Below are positions 17,612 through 26,216 of a stretch of DNA of 64,000 bases, piece by piece; positions within the stretch are counted from its first letter, which is position 1; the number at the start of each line of letters is the position of its first letter. The notes beneath the pieces are model-generated. The model worked only from the letters and a program-made list of their open reading frames with translations, ran no database searches and was not told the origin of the DNA. The stretch spans positions 1 to 64,000 of the forward strand of contig NZ_LATM01000023.1 of assembly GCF_000972495.1 (NCBI RefSeq), in the 5' to 3' direction. A program made the position numbers and the translations under genes. The DNA is from Hymenobacter terrenus (GTDB lineage: Bacteria > Bacteroidota > Bacteroidia > Cytophagales > Hymenobacteraceae).

Positions 17612-18086
17612 TCAGTAGTCTGTCCTTTCCACGCTATCCTTGGCTGGTTGATACTGCAATATATTATGCATCAGTGCAGAAATAGGGCGTTATTGGCGAG
17701 GTTAAAGCGGCCTGCTGATAGTAGCAGCGGGAAGGCTGACACGTAGTACGGAACGTCTCAAAGCGCGTCCCAAAATCGGAGAATGAGATGTTAACAATTT
17801 TTTCACTTCTGTTTTCCACGTGCCTCGCTCACTTCAGTTATCTAAGCTTATCTCCGGGCCATGGGCTGCGGTGGCAATGCTTTTGAAGGGCCAGCGAAAT
17901 GGCACACGCCGCAACCACCCAGACTGGTTAGGAGCCGTCCACCGCGAAATTAGCCGCTCCTTTCGCGCTGCCAAAATTACGGGCCAAACTAAAGGGTGGG
18001 GCTTACGGATGAGCTTGGCTGCTGTATCCACCGGCCGTGGTGGCTTGGGTATGGTAATGCAGCATAGGAGACAGAAGATTTATTAA
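17612..18086. other. Intergenic region between kinases B and C (475 bp)
   Basis: No conserved gene is seen. Short frames on either strand have atypical composition for this genome and no motif. An AGGAG element at about 18066-18070 lies upstream of the TTG start of the next kinase, and the rest probably contains its promoter. Confidence 0.4.
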
Positions 18087-20102
18087 TTGTCCGTACTATT
18101 AATTAGTCTCTTGTCTAGTTTATTACACTTATCTACTGTCTTACGGGCGTGCGCGCTGCTACTGGGGTTGCTCTGCGGTTCGTCTTGTGCCGGTGCCACC
18201 CCGGTGCCAGTATCGGCCCAAAGCATTGCTATGGACAGCCTGCGCCAACTGTTGACCCATTCACGGCCGGATACTGACCGAGTGGTTCTACTGTGCCAGC
18301 TTAGCGACCAGCTTTGGACCCAGAATACTGATTCGGCGGCGGTGTATGCGCTTCAGGCGCTGTCGTTGGCCCGCCTTATTCGCTACCGCCACGGCGAAGG
18401 CGAGGCCCTGAACCGCCTGGGTGCGGCCTTGCGCGAAAGCAACCTAGCCCGTGCGCTGGAAGTATTTCAGCAGTCGCTGCGCATTGCCGAAACCACCCGC
18501 GACCAAGCTTTGGTCGCCCAGAATCTGCGCAGCATTGGCATCATTTACGTGTACTTGCGCGACCAGCGCCGGGGCTTGTCATACTACTTTCGAGCCTTGC
18601 AGATTGGCGAGCAGTTGCGCGATGAGCATCGGGTAGTGATTGAGTTAAGCAACATTGGGTTGGCGTACGACCTATTTAATCGACTCGATTCGGCGCGCCT
18701 TTTTCAAGAGCGGGCATACGTCTTGGCGCGCCGTCTGCACACGCCCACCAACTACATTCTGTACGGGCTGGGCAACGTGGCTCGCAAGGAAGGCCGCGTG
18801 ACCGAAGCTCGCGCATTCTACCGCGAAAGCATCCGCGAATCGAAAAAGGTGCACCATTTGCGCAGCCTCAACTTTGCCTACGTGGGCCTGGCCACGCTTT
18901 ACCGGCAGATGGGCCTCTCCGATTCGAGCATTTACTACGCCCGCCTGGGCTGCCAAGCCGCCCAGACCAACGGCTTTCTGCGGGGGGTGCTCAATGCTAG
19001 TACCCTGCTTACGCACGATTTTAAAGCCCGCCGCCAGGCCGATAGTGCTTTAAAATATCAGGGCATCATGCTGGTAATGAAGGATACACTATTTGGGCAG
19101 GAGAAGGTAATGCACTTGCAAAACCTGAACTACCGAGAGCAGCAGCGCGCCCAAGAAGCCGCCGCCAGCCAAGCGGCACTCAAAGTCCGGTTTCGGACTT
19201 ACGGCCTTCTTGCGGGCGTAGTAGGCCTGCTGGCATTGGCACTACTGCTGGGCCGCCACGCCCGCCAGCAGCAACGCGCCCGGGAGGCCCTGGAGCAGTC
19301 GCTGGCCGAGCTGAAAGCCACGCAGGAGCAGCTGGTTCAGCGCGAGAAAATGGCTTTCCTGGGCGAGCTCACGGCTGGCATTGCCCACGAGCTGCAAAAT
19401 CCCCTCAATTTCGTGAAAAACTTCGCCGAGGTCAGCACCAGTTTGGTGGATGAGATAACCGGCGAGCGCCGCGACCCCAATCGCAACGCCAGCCTGGAGC
19501 AGGAAATTCTGGTGGGCCTGAAGCAGAATTTGCAGAAAATCAGCCAGCACGGGCAGCGCGCCACGTCTATTATCAAGGGCATGCTAGAGCATTCGCGCAC
19601 CGGCACTGGCCAGCGTGTCGCTACCGACCTGAACAATTTAGTTGATGAAAGCCTGCGCTTGGCCTATCACGGCCTGCTTACCAAAGACAAGGATTTCACG
19701 GCCCAGCTAACTACCATTTTTGACCCAGCCCTGCCCACTGTGCCGGTAGTGGCGCAAGATTTAGGGCGCGTATTAATTAATTTGTTTACCAATGCCTTTT
19801 ATGCCGTGCAGCAGCGCCAATACCAGTACCCTGACCCCACCTATTCTCCGGAGGTAACTGTGACTACGCGAGCGGTGCCAGGCAGTGTGGAAATCCGCAT
19901 CCGCGACAATGGCACGGGTATGTCGGAAGCGGTGCGGGCCAGGATTTTTCAGCCGTTTTTTACTACCAAGCCCGTCGGTGAGGGCACAGGTTTGGGCTTG
20001 TCGCTTTCGCACGACATCGTGACCACCGGCCACGGCGGCACGCTCACCGTGGTAAGCCAAGAGGGCGAGGGCACGGAATTCCTCATTGTTCTGCCCACCT
20101 AA
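18087..20102 (+). CDS. TPR-containing sensor histidine kinase (C)
   Basis: A 671-residue kinase built like kinase A: leader peptide with a cysteine-rich CGSSCAGA end, TPR helices (about 50-345; repeated EALNRLGAALR and NIGLAYD motifs), membrane span (about 371-394), coiled coil, then GELTAGIAHELQNPLNF (His near 433), GRVLINLFTNAFYAV, DNGTGMSE and GTGLGLSLSHDIV. TTG is proposed as the start because the codon directly before it is TAA and the first in-frame ATG (residue 49) would remove the leader. The CGSSC segment could be a lipobox instead of a cleavage site. It is followed by a receiver whose start lies only 50 bp downstream, the likely phosphotransfer partner. Confidence 0.87.
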   Translation: MSVLLISLLSSLLHLSTVLRACALLLGLLCGSSCAGATPVPVSAQSIAMDSLRQLLTHSRPDTDRVVLLCQLSDQLWTQNTDSAAVYALQALSLARLIRYRHGEGEALNRLGAALRESNLARALEVFQQSLRIAETTRDQALVAQNLRSIGIIYVYLRDQRRGLSYYFRALQIGEQLRDEHRVVIELSNIGLAYDLFNRLDSARLFQERAYVLARRLHTPTNYILYGLGNVARKEGRVTEARAFYRESIRESKKVHHLRSLNFAYVGLATLYRQMGLSDSSIYYARLGCQAAQTNGFLRGVLNASTLLTHDFKARRQADSALKYQGIMLVMKDTLFGQEKVMHLQNLNYREQQRAQEAAASQAALKVRFRTYGLLAGVVGLLALALLLGRHARQQQRAREALEQSLAELKATQEQLVQREKMAFLGELTAGIAHELQNPLNFVKNFAEVSTSLVDEITGERRDPNRNASLEQEILVGLKQNLQKISQHGQRATSIIKGMLEHSRTGTGQRVATDLNNLVDESLRLAYHGLLTKDKDFTAQLTTIFDPALPTVPVVAQDLGRVLINLFTNAFYAVQQRQYQYPDPTYSPEVTVTTRAVPGSVEIRIRDNGTGMSEAVRARIFQPFFTTKPVGEGTGLGLSLSHDIVTTGHGGTLTVVSQEGEGTEFLIVLPT

Positions 20103-20115
20103 GTCGCGCCGGGCC

Positions 20116-20123
20116 TAACTTTG
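20116..20123 (+). promoter_or_regulatory. Candidate Bacteroidetes -7 promoter box
   Basis: TAACTTTG matches the TAnnTTTG -7 element of Bacteroidetes promoters exactly and sits 29 bp before the receiver ATG at 20153. No clear TTTG -33 box is seen at the standard spacing, so the call is tentative. It would allow the receivers to be expressed apart from kinase C. Confidence 0.35.
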
Positions 20124-20152
20124 GCGCAGGCCTGTACCTGAAAGCTTTCTCT

Positions 20153-20530
20153 ATGCAAATCCTGGTTGTTGACGACGAAACCGACGTTAAAGATTTATTT
20201 CAGCAGCGGTTTCGGCGTGAAATCCGCAGCGGCGAACTCAGCTTCAGCTTTGCATTTTCGGGCGAGGAAGCGCTGACTTTTCTACGAGCGCATCATTCCG
20301 AAGTGCTTATTATCCTCTCCGACATCAACATGCCGGGTATGAGTGGCCTGGAACTGCTGGGCCACGTGAAGGAGGAGTTTGAGATGCCGCCCACGACCAT
20401 GATGATGATTACGGCGTACGGCGACGACGAGAGCTATAAAAAAGCTATGAGCTTAGGAGCCAACGATTTTCTGACCAAACCCGTGGACTTTGCCGTGCTC
20501 AAGGATAAATTGCTGCATCTGTTGCCTTAA
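20153..20530 (+). CDS. Single-domain response regulator (CheY-like)
   Basis: A 125-residue stand-alone receiver: acidic pair VVDDETD near residues 6-9, phosphoacceptor Asp56 in ILSDINMPG, Thr in MMMITAYGDD and Lys in FLTKPVDF. With no output domain it should act through protein contacts, as a phosphate sink, or as a relay. It follows kinase C and precedes a second receiver with the same ILSDINMP and KPVDF signatures, joined to a cyclase. The pair looks like a tandem duplication in which one copy gained an output domain. The gap between them (20531-20632) contains short imperfect repeats of a GCTAGTTGG-type motif. Confidence 0.92.
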   Translation: MQILVVDDETDVKDLFQQRFRREIRSGELSFSFAFSGEEALTFLRAHHSEVLIILSDINMPGMSGLELLGHVKEEFEMPPTTMMMITAYGDDESYKKAMSLGANDFLTKPVDFAVLKDKLLHLLP

Positions 20531-20632
20531 AGAATAGCTGCCGATTGCTGGTTGCTAGTTGGCAGAACAAATCCTGCAACCAGCCACCAACCACTAACGA
20601 CTGACAGCTAGCAAATACCAACTGACAACTAA

Positions 20633-21679
20633 ATGAAGACGAAAATCTTGGTGGTCGACGACGAAGCCGACCTCGAATTGCTCATCAAGCAGAAATTCCG
20701 CCGCAAAATCCGCGAGAGCACTTACGAGTTTGTGTTCGCCACCAACGGCAAAGAGGCGTTGGAGCGAATCGTGGAACACCCCGATACTGCCGTTATTCTC
20801 AGTGATATTAATATGCCCGTGATGGATGGGCTGACTCTGCTCACCCACACCCACGACCAGCACCCGGCCATGAAAACGGTGATAGTGTCGGCCTACGGTG
20901 ACCTGGGCAACCTGCGCACCGCCATGAACCGTGGCGCCTTCGACTTCGTGGTGAAGCCGGTGGATTTTACCGACCTGGAGGTGACCATCGAAAAAACCGC
21001 CAACCAGGTGCGTCAGCTGCGCGATACGCTCCGCGCCATTCAGGAAAATAACATCCTGAAGATGTATGTCGACGAGACGGTGCTGAACTTCATGACCCGA
21101 CCCGACTTCGAAAACCGCCTGCTAGCCAGCGAAACGGTGGAAGCCACTGTGGTTTTCCTCGACATTTGCGGCTTCACGGCCCTATCCGAAAAGCTGTCTC
21201 CCACCGATGTCGTGGGCCTACTCAATACCTACTTCGACCTGATAGTGAAGGAGGTAATTGCTCAGGGTGGCTATATTGATAAGTTTATGGGTGATGCCGT
21301 AATGGCTGTATTCCGTGGTGAGCACCACCTCGACCGCGCCATTGACGCGGCGCTGTCGGCGCGCACGGTTTTGCAGAAGAGCGATGCGCCGCTGCCCATC
21401 GGCTTCGACTACCGCCCCGAGGTCAGCATTGGCGTTAATACCGGCGAGGTAGTGTCTGGTAACATTGGTTCAGCCTCGCTCAAGCGTTTGGATTACACAG
21501 TCATTGGCGACGTGGTGAATACATCGCAACGGCTGCAGTCCGCCGCTAAAGCGGGTCAGATTATCATCAGCGAAGCCGTTTACGAACAAGTGAAAGAATC
21601 CTTTCAATGTGAGTTCGTGAGCGAGGTAACGCTGAAAAACAAGGCCGAGCCGGTGAAGATTTACGAAGTAGTGGAGTAG
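20633..21679 (+). CDS. Receiver-class III adenylate/guanylate cyclase
   Basis: A 348-residue regulator that makes a cyclic nucleotide under phosphorelay control. Residues 1-125 are a receiver (VVDDEADLE, ILSDINMPVMDG, KPVDFTD). A signalling helix follows (about 125-160), then a class III cyclase domain (about 165-348) with metal-binding FLDICGFTALSEKLSP, GGYIDKFMGDAVMAVF and VSIGVNTGEVVSGNIGS, plus the adenine/ribose region DYTVIGDVVNTSQRLQ. The K and D specificity positions suggest ATP, but this is not certain. It ends the kinase/receiver cluster, and the gene converging on it (21834-25136) carries a cyclic-nucleotide-binding domain, an attractive candidate effector for its product. Confidence 0.92.
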   Translation: MKTKILVVDDEADLELLIKQKFRRKIRESTYEFVFATNGKEALERIVEHPDTAVILSDINMPVMDGLTLLTHTHDQHPAMKTVIVSAYGDLGNLRTAMNRGAFDFVVKPVDFTDLEVTIEKTANQVRQLRDTLRAIQENNILKMYVDETVLNFMTRPDFENRLLASETVEATVVFLDICGFTALSEKLSPTDVVGLLNTYFDLIVKEVIAQGGYIDKFMGDAVMAVFRGEHHLDRAIDAALSARTVLQKSDAPLPIGFDYRPEVSIGVNTGEVVSGNIGSASLKRLDYTVIGDVVNTSQRLQSAAKAGQIIISEAVYEQVKESFQCEFVSEVTLKNKAEPVKIYEVVE

Positions 21680-21703
21680 TGACGCGCATTCGTAACGCGT
21701 TTG

Positions 21704-21836
21704 TAGCGCGCATTCGTAGCGGGCAGCCTTTGCTGCGTGGCACGAGCGCAGCGAGTTCTTCACGTTAGGTTCTGATGCCTGATACTCGCTGCGCTCGTGC
21801 CACGCAGCAAAGGCTGCCCGCTACGAATGCGCGCTA
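21704..21836. repeat. Perfect 53-bp inverted repeat between convergent genes
   Basis: The arms at 21704-21756 and 21784-21836 are exact reverse complements separated by 27 bp, and the left arm is preceded by a degenerate direct copy of its start (GCGCATTCGTAACG at about 21683). The outer triplet of the right arm is the TAG stop of the gene at 21834-25136. It may work as a bidirectional terminator, but its length and perfection suggest a mobile palindromic repeat. Confidence 0.9.
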
Positions 21837-24800
21837 TTGGGCCAGCTCGCGCATTTTCTCGTTTTGCAGGCGAATGCGCTGGCACAGCAGGCGCAGGATG
21901 TTGCGCAGCACCTCACCGCGTTCTTCCATCACGTCGTAGAAATCCTCCTGGTCGAGCCGGAAGGCGAGCACCTGGCTAAGCGCGGCCGCGGAAGCTGAGC
22001 GCGGCTCCGTATCGAGCAGGGCCAACTCCCCGAAAAAGTCGCCTGGGCCGAAGGTAGTTAGTTGCTGATTGCCATTGAAAATGCCCACTTGGCCATCGTG
22101 CAGGATGAAAAGGGAGGTACCGATGTCGCCCTTGGCGAAAATTTCCTCGCCTTCGTGGAAGTTCACTTCCTTCATAATAGGCACGATGCTGCTCAACACG
22201 TTTTCGGGCGTGTGGGCAAAAAGAGCAGTGCTTTTGAGCACTACTACCCGTTCCAGGGCGGATATGCGGGCAGCGGCAGCGGGGGAGTGACTCATGGCGG
22301 GATAGGGAGAGAAATCGGATAAGGGCTGGCCCGTGTGGGCGGTCAGCGCGGCGGCGGCTAGCCGCGCACTTTCGACCAGCAGCGCATTGGTCGATTGTAG
22401 GTAGGGGCGCAGCAACTCAACGGCGTCAGCTTCGGTGGGCTGCCAGTGGCGCAGGGCTACCCCGAGCGTCCAGGTAGTGAAGGCCGCCGGGCCGCGTCGT
22501 AGCAATAGCGTGGGCAGCGCCTCAGTGGGCGGCAGGACCGGGATGAGGGGCTCGGAGGCGACGGCGCGGCCCGCGGCGGCAGCATTACCGGCCATGGCCA
22601 TAAGCTGGGGGCGCACCGGGGCGCCGGGGGCAGTGAGTGTCGTGAAAATTGCGGCTTTCTCCGCCACCGGGGCGTCATCGAGCAGGGCTTGCAGGCCTTG
22701 ATAAATGGACCGGGGAATGAGGTTGTCGAGAATTTCGAGGGCGTTGGCCTGGCGCTCGCGGGCGGCGTGGGCCACGTTGCGTTGGGCCGTGGCCACGAGG
22801 TCGGCATCGTAGAGCTGCGCCAACAAGCCAAACACGCGCTGGTGAATGAGCATCAGCTCGTAATCGACGGCGGTGTGGAGGTCGGGGAGCGGGCTGACCA
22901 CGAGGCTGCGCAGCAATTGGGCCGCTAGGCTGAATTCCTCGCGCAGCAGCTGCTCGAATAGCGCAGCATCGGCTGGCACAGCCGGGAATCGGCGCAGGGC
23001 GCGCAAGGCCGCCGCCCGCGAAAACAGCTGCGGGCCCCGTGCCAACTCTATCAGCGCCGTCCGGCTGGCCGGGGCGTCGATGCGTTCGAGCACGGAAACC
23101 AGGCGCTGGGTCTGGACGTTGCCGGGGCTGCGGTGCAAGGCTTCGCGCACCATCGGCACTACGGCCGGGCCAAGGGCCACGAGGCTGTCGGCGGCAGATT
23201 GCCAGCGCTGTTTGTCGCCCAGCGCCAGCAGCAGGTGGTAGGCCAGCTTGGGGTGACCCACCGTGCCAATGGCGGCTAGGGCCGCAGACGCTATGCCGGG
23301 CTCGCTGCTTTCCAGGCTGCGCTTAATCAACTGGCTTTGGGTCTCGAATGGGAAAAAGGAGAGTAGCGCCAGCGCCGCCCGCTGCACGGCGGGCGAATGG
23401 CTCTGCAACAGCCCTTGAAGGCTTTTTTGCGCGGCGCTATGCTGGGGTGTCTTCTCAAGTACGCCGCGAATGGCTCCCTGGCGTGCTGCCAGGTCCGCGC
23501 TCGTCAGCAGCTGGGCTACGGCTGAGTGCTCGGGGTTGGTGGCAAGCTGTTGGGCGGCGGCTTCTCGCACGGCCGGTGCTGGGTCGCGCAGGGCCAGAGC
23601 TTGCAGGGCTTCCGTGGGTAGGGGACGGACTTCGGGGGTAGCCAGCAGGGCAAGGCGGACCCGCTCATCGGCGTGTTCGAGGAGGGCGGCCGCGTGGCTG
23701 CTGAGGGCGGCCGGCTCGCGTTGGCGCAGCCAGGCTACGGCGTTCAGAGCCTCGGTGGCGTGGGGGCTGCGCAGGTGGGCCAGCACCACTTGCAGCGCGG
23801 CATCGGGCAGGGCTAGGTCGGCGGTTTCGGTAAAGCGGCGGCCCAGGCCTTCCTTGAGCTCGGCGATGTAGCTGACGTAGGTGCGGCGCAAAAACAGCAG
23901 GGCCAGGAGGAGGAGCCCCGCCATCCAGACGAAGGGAAGGCCGCCGTCGAGCAAGCCGACGTAGCGAAAGCCGAAGAATAGCAAACCCGTCAGCCCCATG
24001 CCCAGCGGCTCGTAGAAGCCTTTGGCCAGCGTGTGGGCCGCCAGCCGCTGCTGCGGCGCCAGGGGCTGAAACAGCACCAGAAAGACCGGGTCGAACACGG
24101 TGCGACGCAGCACTTCCAGCAGCAGGTACAGGCCGGAGAAAAAGGCTAATTGCCCCATTTGGCCGTAGCCGCCCGCGGCCTGCAAGCCGCCGAACAGGGC
24201 CAGACACAGCAGCGCCACCACGGGCAGCAGCCGCAACGACCACTGCACGCCGTAGCGCTCCAGTGCCTGCCGGCTCACTAGCAGCTTAAAGAACATGGCC
24301 GCCAGGTAGGTACCCGTCAGCACCCAGCCCACCGAGCGGGTGATGTCGTCCGACTCGTGAAACTTGTGCTTCACGTTGAGAAAAAACATGTACTCCACGC
24401 CCGTGAGTACTGCCGCGATGGCCACCAGGCTCAGGCACATGGCCAGCACCAGCTCGCTGCCGCCAAAGAGCTGCCGGGCGAGCTGGCCCGGCGCCCGCTG
24501 GGGCCGACGCACGGGCCGCGCCGTCGCCTCAACCACGTGCGAGTTGAGGGTAGAGCGCAAGGCAAACAGTGCCCCCAGGTAGGCCACAAACGACACGCCC
24601 AGCAGCACCGGCAACTGCGTGTCGCCGTGGATAAGGGCCGCCAGAATAGCTCCGAGGGCCTTCGCCGGCATGTCGCCCGAGCTGATGACGCTGAAGAGCC
24701 GCTTGCTCTGCCGCACATCAAATACTACCGCCGACACGCCCCAGAATTCCAGATTGGTCAGCAAGTAAATAATCCGGTAGCCCACCATAATGGCCACCGC

Positions 24801-25136
24801 GGCTGCCACCGAATGGCCCACGGCTACCAGCACGCCCAGCACGCCGGTAAGGGCCACCACGGCCAGCAGCACGCGCACGGCCAGTTTCCGGAGCAGGTAG
24901 TGGTGCTCGAAATAAGTATAAATCTTGCCCACGGCCATCATGGCCAGCGCCCCCGCGATGTAGGCCAAAGGCAGGCTGTGCTCGGGGTCGTGCTCCAGCA
25001 GCAGCACGTTGGCCGCCACATACACCAGCACCGAGCCAATACCCAGCAGAAAATTGTGGAGCAAAAACAGCCCCACGGTACGGGTTTCACTGGCTTTGAA
25101 GCCAAGCAGACGTTGCAGATAGGTGGCTGAAATCAT
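21834..25136 (-). CDS. ATP/ADP-translocase-like membrane protein with HEAT repeats and cNMP-binding domain
   Basis: An 1100-residue three-part protein. Residues 1-430 hold about 12 membrane segments resembling the NTP/NDP antiporter or MFS fold (LLGFKASETRTVGLFLLHNFLLG start). Residues about 450-900 are alpha-helical HEAT-like repeats (VREAAAQQL, VQRAALALLSFF). Residues about 965-1090 are a cyclic-nucleotide-binding domain whose phosphate cassette FFGELALLDTEPRSAS keeps the conserved Gly-Glu and Arg. This predicts a transporter or membrane scaffold gated by cAMP or cGMP. It converges with a receiver-cyclase gene, so the two may form a signal pair. Its ATG overlaps the stop of a truncated TssD frame (ATGA, 25133-25136). 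Nucleotide transport is not established for free-living members of this group. Confidence 0.85.
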   Translation of the reverse strand: MISATYLQRLLGFKASETRTVGLFLLHNFLLGIGSVLVYVAANVLLLEHDPEHSLPLAYIAGALAMMAVGKIYTYFEHHYLLRKLAVRVLLAVVALTGVLGVLVAVGHSVAAAVAIMVGYRIIYLLTNLEFWGVSAVVFDVRQSKRLFSVISSGDMPAKALGAILAALIHGDTQLPVLLGVSFVAYLGALFALRSTLNSHVVEATARPVRRPQRAPGQLARQLFGGSELVLAMCLSLVAIAAVLTGVEYMFFLNVKHKFHESDDITRSVGWVLTGTYLAAMFFKLLVSRQALERYGVQWSLRLLPVVALLCLALFGGLQAAGGYGQMGQLAFFSGLYLLLEVLRRTVFDPVFLVLFQPLAPQQRLAAHTLAKGFYEPLGMGLTGLLFFGFRYVGLLDGGLPFVWMAGLLLLALLFLRRTYVSYIAELKEGLGRRFTETADLALPDAALQVVLAHLRSPHATEALNAVAWLRQREPAALSSHAAALLEHADERVRLALLATPEVRPLPTEALQALALRDPAPAVREAAAQQLATNPEHSAVAQLLTSADLAARQGAIRGVLEKTPQHSAAQKSLQGLLQSHSPAVQRAALALLSFFPFETQSQLIKRSLESSEPGIASAALAAIGTVGHPKLAYHLLLALGDKQRWQSAADSLVALGPAVVPMVREALHRSPGNVQTQRLVSVLERIDAPASRTALIELARGPQLFSRAAALRALRRFPAVPADAALFEQLLREEFSLAAQLLRSLVVSPLPDLHTAVDYELMLIHQRVFGLLAQLYDADLVATAQRNVAHAARERQANALEILDNLIPRSIYQGLQALLDDAPVAEKAAIFTTLTAPGAPVRPQLMAMAGNAAAAGRAVASEPLIPVLPPTEALPTLLLRRGPAAFTTWTLGVALRHWQPTEADAVELLRPYLQSTNALLVESARLAAAALTAHTGQPLSDFSPYPAMSHSPAAAARISALERVVVLKSTALFAHTPENVLSSIVPIMKEVNFHEGEEIFAKGDIGTSLFILHDGQVGIFNGNQQLTTFGPGDFFGELALLDTEPRSASAAALSQVLAFRLDQEDFYDVMEERGEVLRNILRLLCQRIRLQNEKMRELAQ

Positions 25137-25669
25137 GCGAAAAGGGGGCCGGCACCACCAGGCGCAGCCGTAGCCAAAGATACGGGAACGCCGAATGGTA
25201 TGCCGGATATTGGCGCTGGCGCTTCGCGCACGACGAGCTCGGCCCAGGGCAGCGGGTCAGGCGGCTTGGTCAGAGCGCGGAAGCTGGTAGCGGGGTCGGT
25301 CCGCCAGGGGATGACGCTGTAGGCTTCCACTCGCTGGCCCTGCACCTCCACCGTGGCGGCCGAGAAGTGAAGCGTCGTGACCAAGGCCGCCTGCTGGTGC
25401 TGGCCGCGTGCCTCCAGCCGGCAGTCGTAGTACACCAAGGCTGCGTCGTAGAAGGTGTAGCGCTTGGCTGTCTGCCCGGTGCCTTGAAAGAAGACCAAGT
25501 GCCCGCTTACCCGCCGGAAAGGGTCGAGTTTTAACTCGGGCCAGATGGATAAGCCGGCGGCGTGGCCGGTGAGCACCACTTCCACCAAGCCATTGCGCAC
25601 CGTCGAGCTGGGGCGGCCCTGGTAGTCGGCGGCCTGGCGGAAGGAGAAAGAAGCGATAGCACAAGGCAC
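25133..25669 (-). pseudogene. 5'-truncated TssD copy
   Basis: A 178-residue frame from GTG 25669 that is almost the same as residues 14-150 of the intact TssD-HNH protein (GRPSSTVRNGL, GQTAKRYTFYDAALVY, EARGQHQQAALVTTLHF). Homology in the reading frame continues upstream as L-H-A-E-L-Q-L-L-S-R-Q, but the start codon and first residues of the parent are replaced by unrelated sequence that overlaps the end of the SUKH-like gene. Downstream the linker diverges after PLPWAEL and ends without a toxin domain. It is most simply a recombination remnant of a duplicated effector. Expression from GTG cannot be excluded, since its stop overlaps the start of the following transporter gene (ATGA), which could give translational coupling. 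Confidence 0.65.
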
Positions 25670-25697
25670 CTGGCGGCTTAGTAGCTGAAGCTCGGCA
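25225..25697. repeat. Duplicated TssD segment (second copy about 27010-27495)
   Basis: Nucleotide similarity between this segment and about 27010-27495 is high in both orientation and frame, with scattered substitutions. It is a direct repeat of about 470 bp flanking the HNH toxin and its immunity gene, an arrangement that allows deletion or exchange of the toxin-immunity cargo by homologous recombination. Confidence 0.75.
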
Positions 25698-25719
25698 TGA
25701 AGAAGCCCCCTTTTAGCCT

Positions 25720-26208
25720 TTATTCTGCTTCCTCTGTGTCGTCACTGTAGCGGTCAAGCATATGGTTAAAAATAGTCTCAAAGAGTGCTTCCACGGTGGC
25801 GAATGTATTAAACACAGTTCGGCCAACCCGGTCGGCGACTTCAAAGCGGTTGGTCTGCAAATTGTGTTGGTAGAGGTCGCTACCTGACTCGGCAAAGAAA
25901 ATGTAGTCGTTGTTCGGCGCGAACTCGCGCCAAATGACATTAGCCTCCACTAAACCTTGAATAAAACTTTCACGAGCTATGCCTTGGATGCGTTGTGTAT
26001 GACTACCATACACCTGTATTCCATTACGTGCGATACCGTCAGTTATTTGCAGTAATTCCAAGTAGAATGCGGGTGGCGAGTAAGCCAATATGGTGGCTGT
26101 TCGCTGTAGGAGTGTAGTTATCAACTCCGAATTAGCAGCAGGCTGCAACTCATGAGGACGTTGAAAATCTTTTACCTCTGCTAATAAATTTAAAAAGGTT
26201 TGGTCCAT
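25720..26208 (-). CDS. SUKH/YrhA-like immunity protein
   Basis: A 162-residue soluble protein with the late SUKH-family pattern: P-PAFYLELLQITDGI near residues 45-60, GIQVYGS, an acidic YIFFAESGSDLY strand near 100, and a VFNTFATVEALFETIF helix near 132-147 before an acidic tail (DDTEEAE). This resembles the YrhA branch of SMI1/KNR4 proteins. It starts 8 bp after the stop of the TssD-HNH effector on the same strand, the usual place for the immunity gene, so it probably protects against that HNH nuclease. It has little visible similarity to the two SUKH proteins at the left edge, consistent with a different toxin partner. Confidence 0.78.
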   Translation of the reverse strand: MDQTFLNLLAEVKDFQRPHELQPAANSELITTLLQRTATILAYSPPAFYLELLQITDGIARNGIQVYGSHTQRIQGIARESFIQGLVEANVIWREFAPNNDYIFFAESGSDLYQHNLQTNRFEVADRVGRTVFNTFATVEALFETIFNHMLDRYSDDTEEAE

Positions 26209-26216
26209 GATGATTG

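Noticed and set aside
17820..18086. 88-residue frame between kinases B and C
   Set aside because: It has random-looking composition, no family, and an equally random frame on the opposite strand.
21834..25136. Endosymbiont-type ATP/ADP translocase for parasitism
   Set aside because: Only the fold resembles it; HEAT and cyclic-nucleotide domains and the free-living gene context argue for a regulatory or transport role instead.
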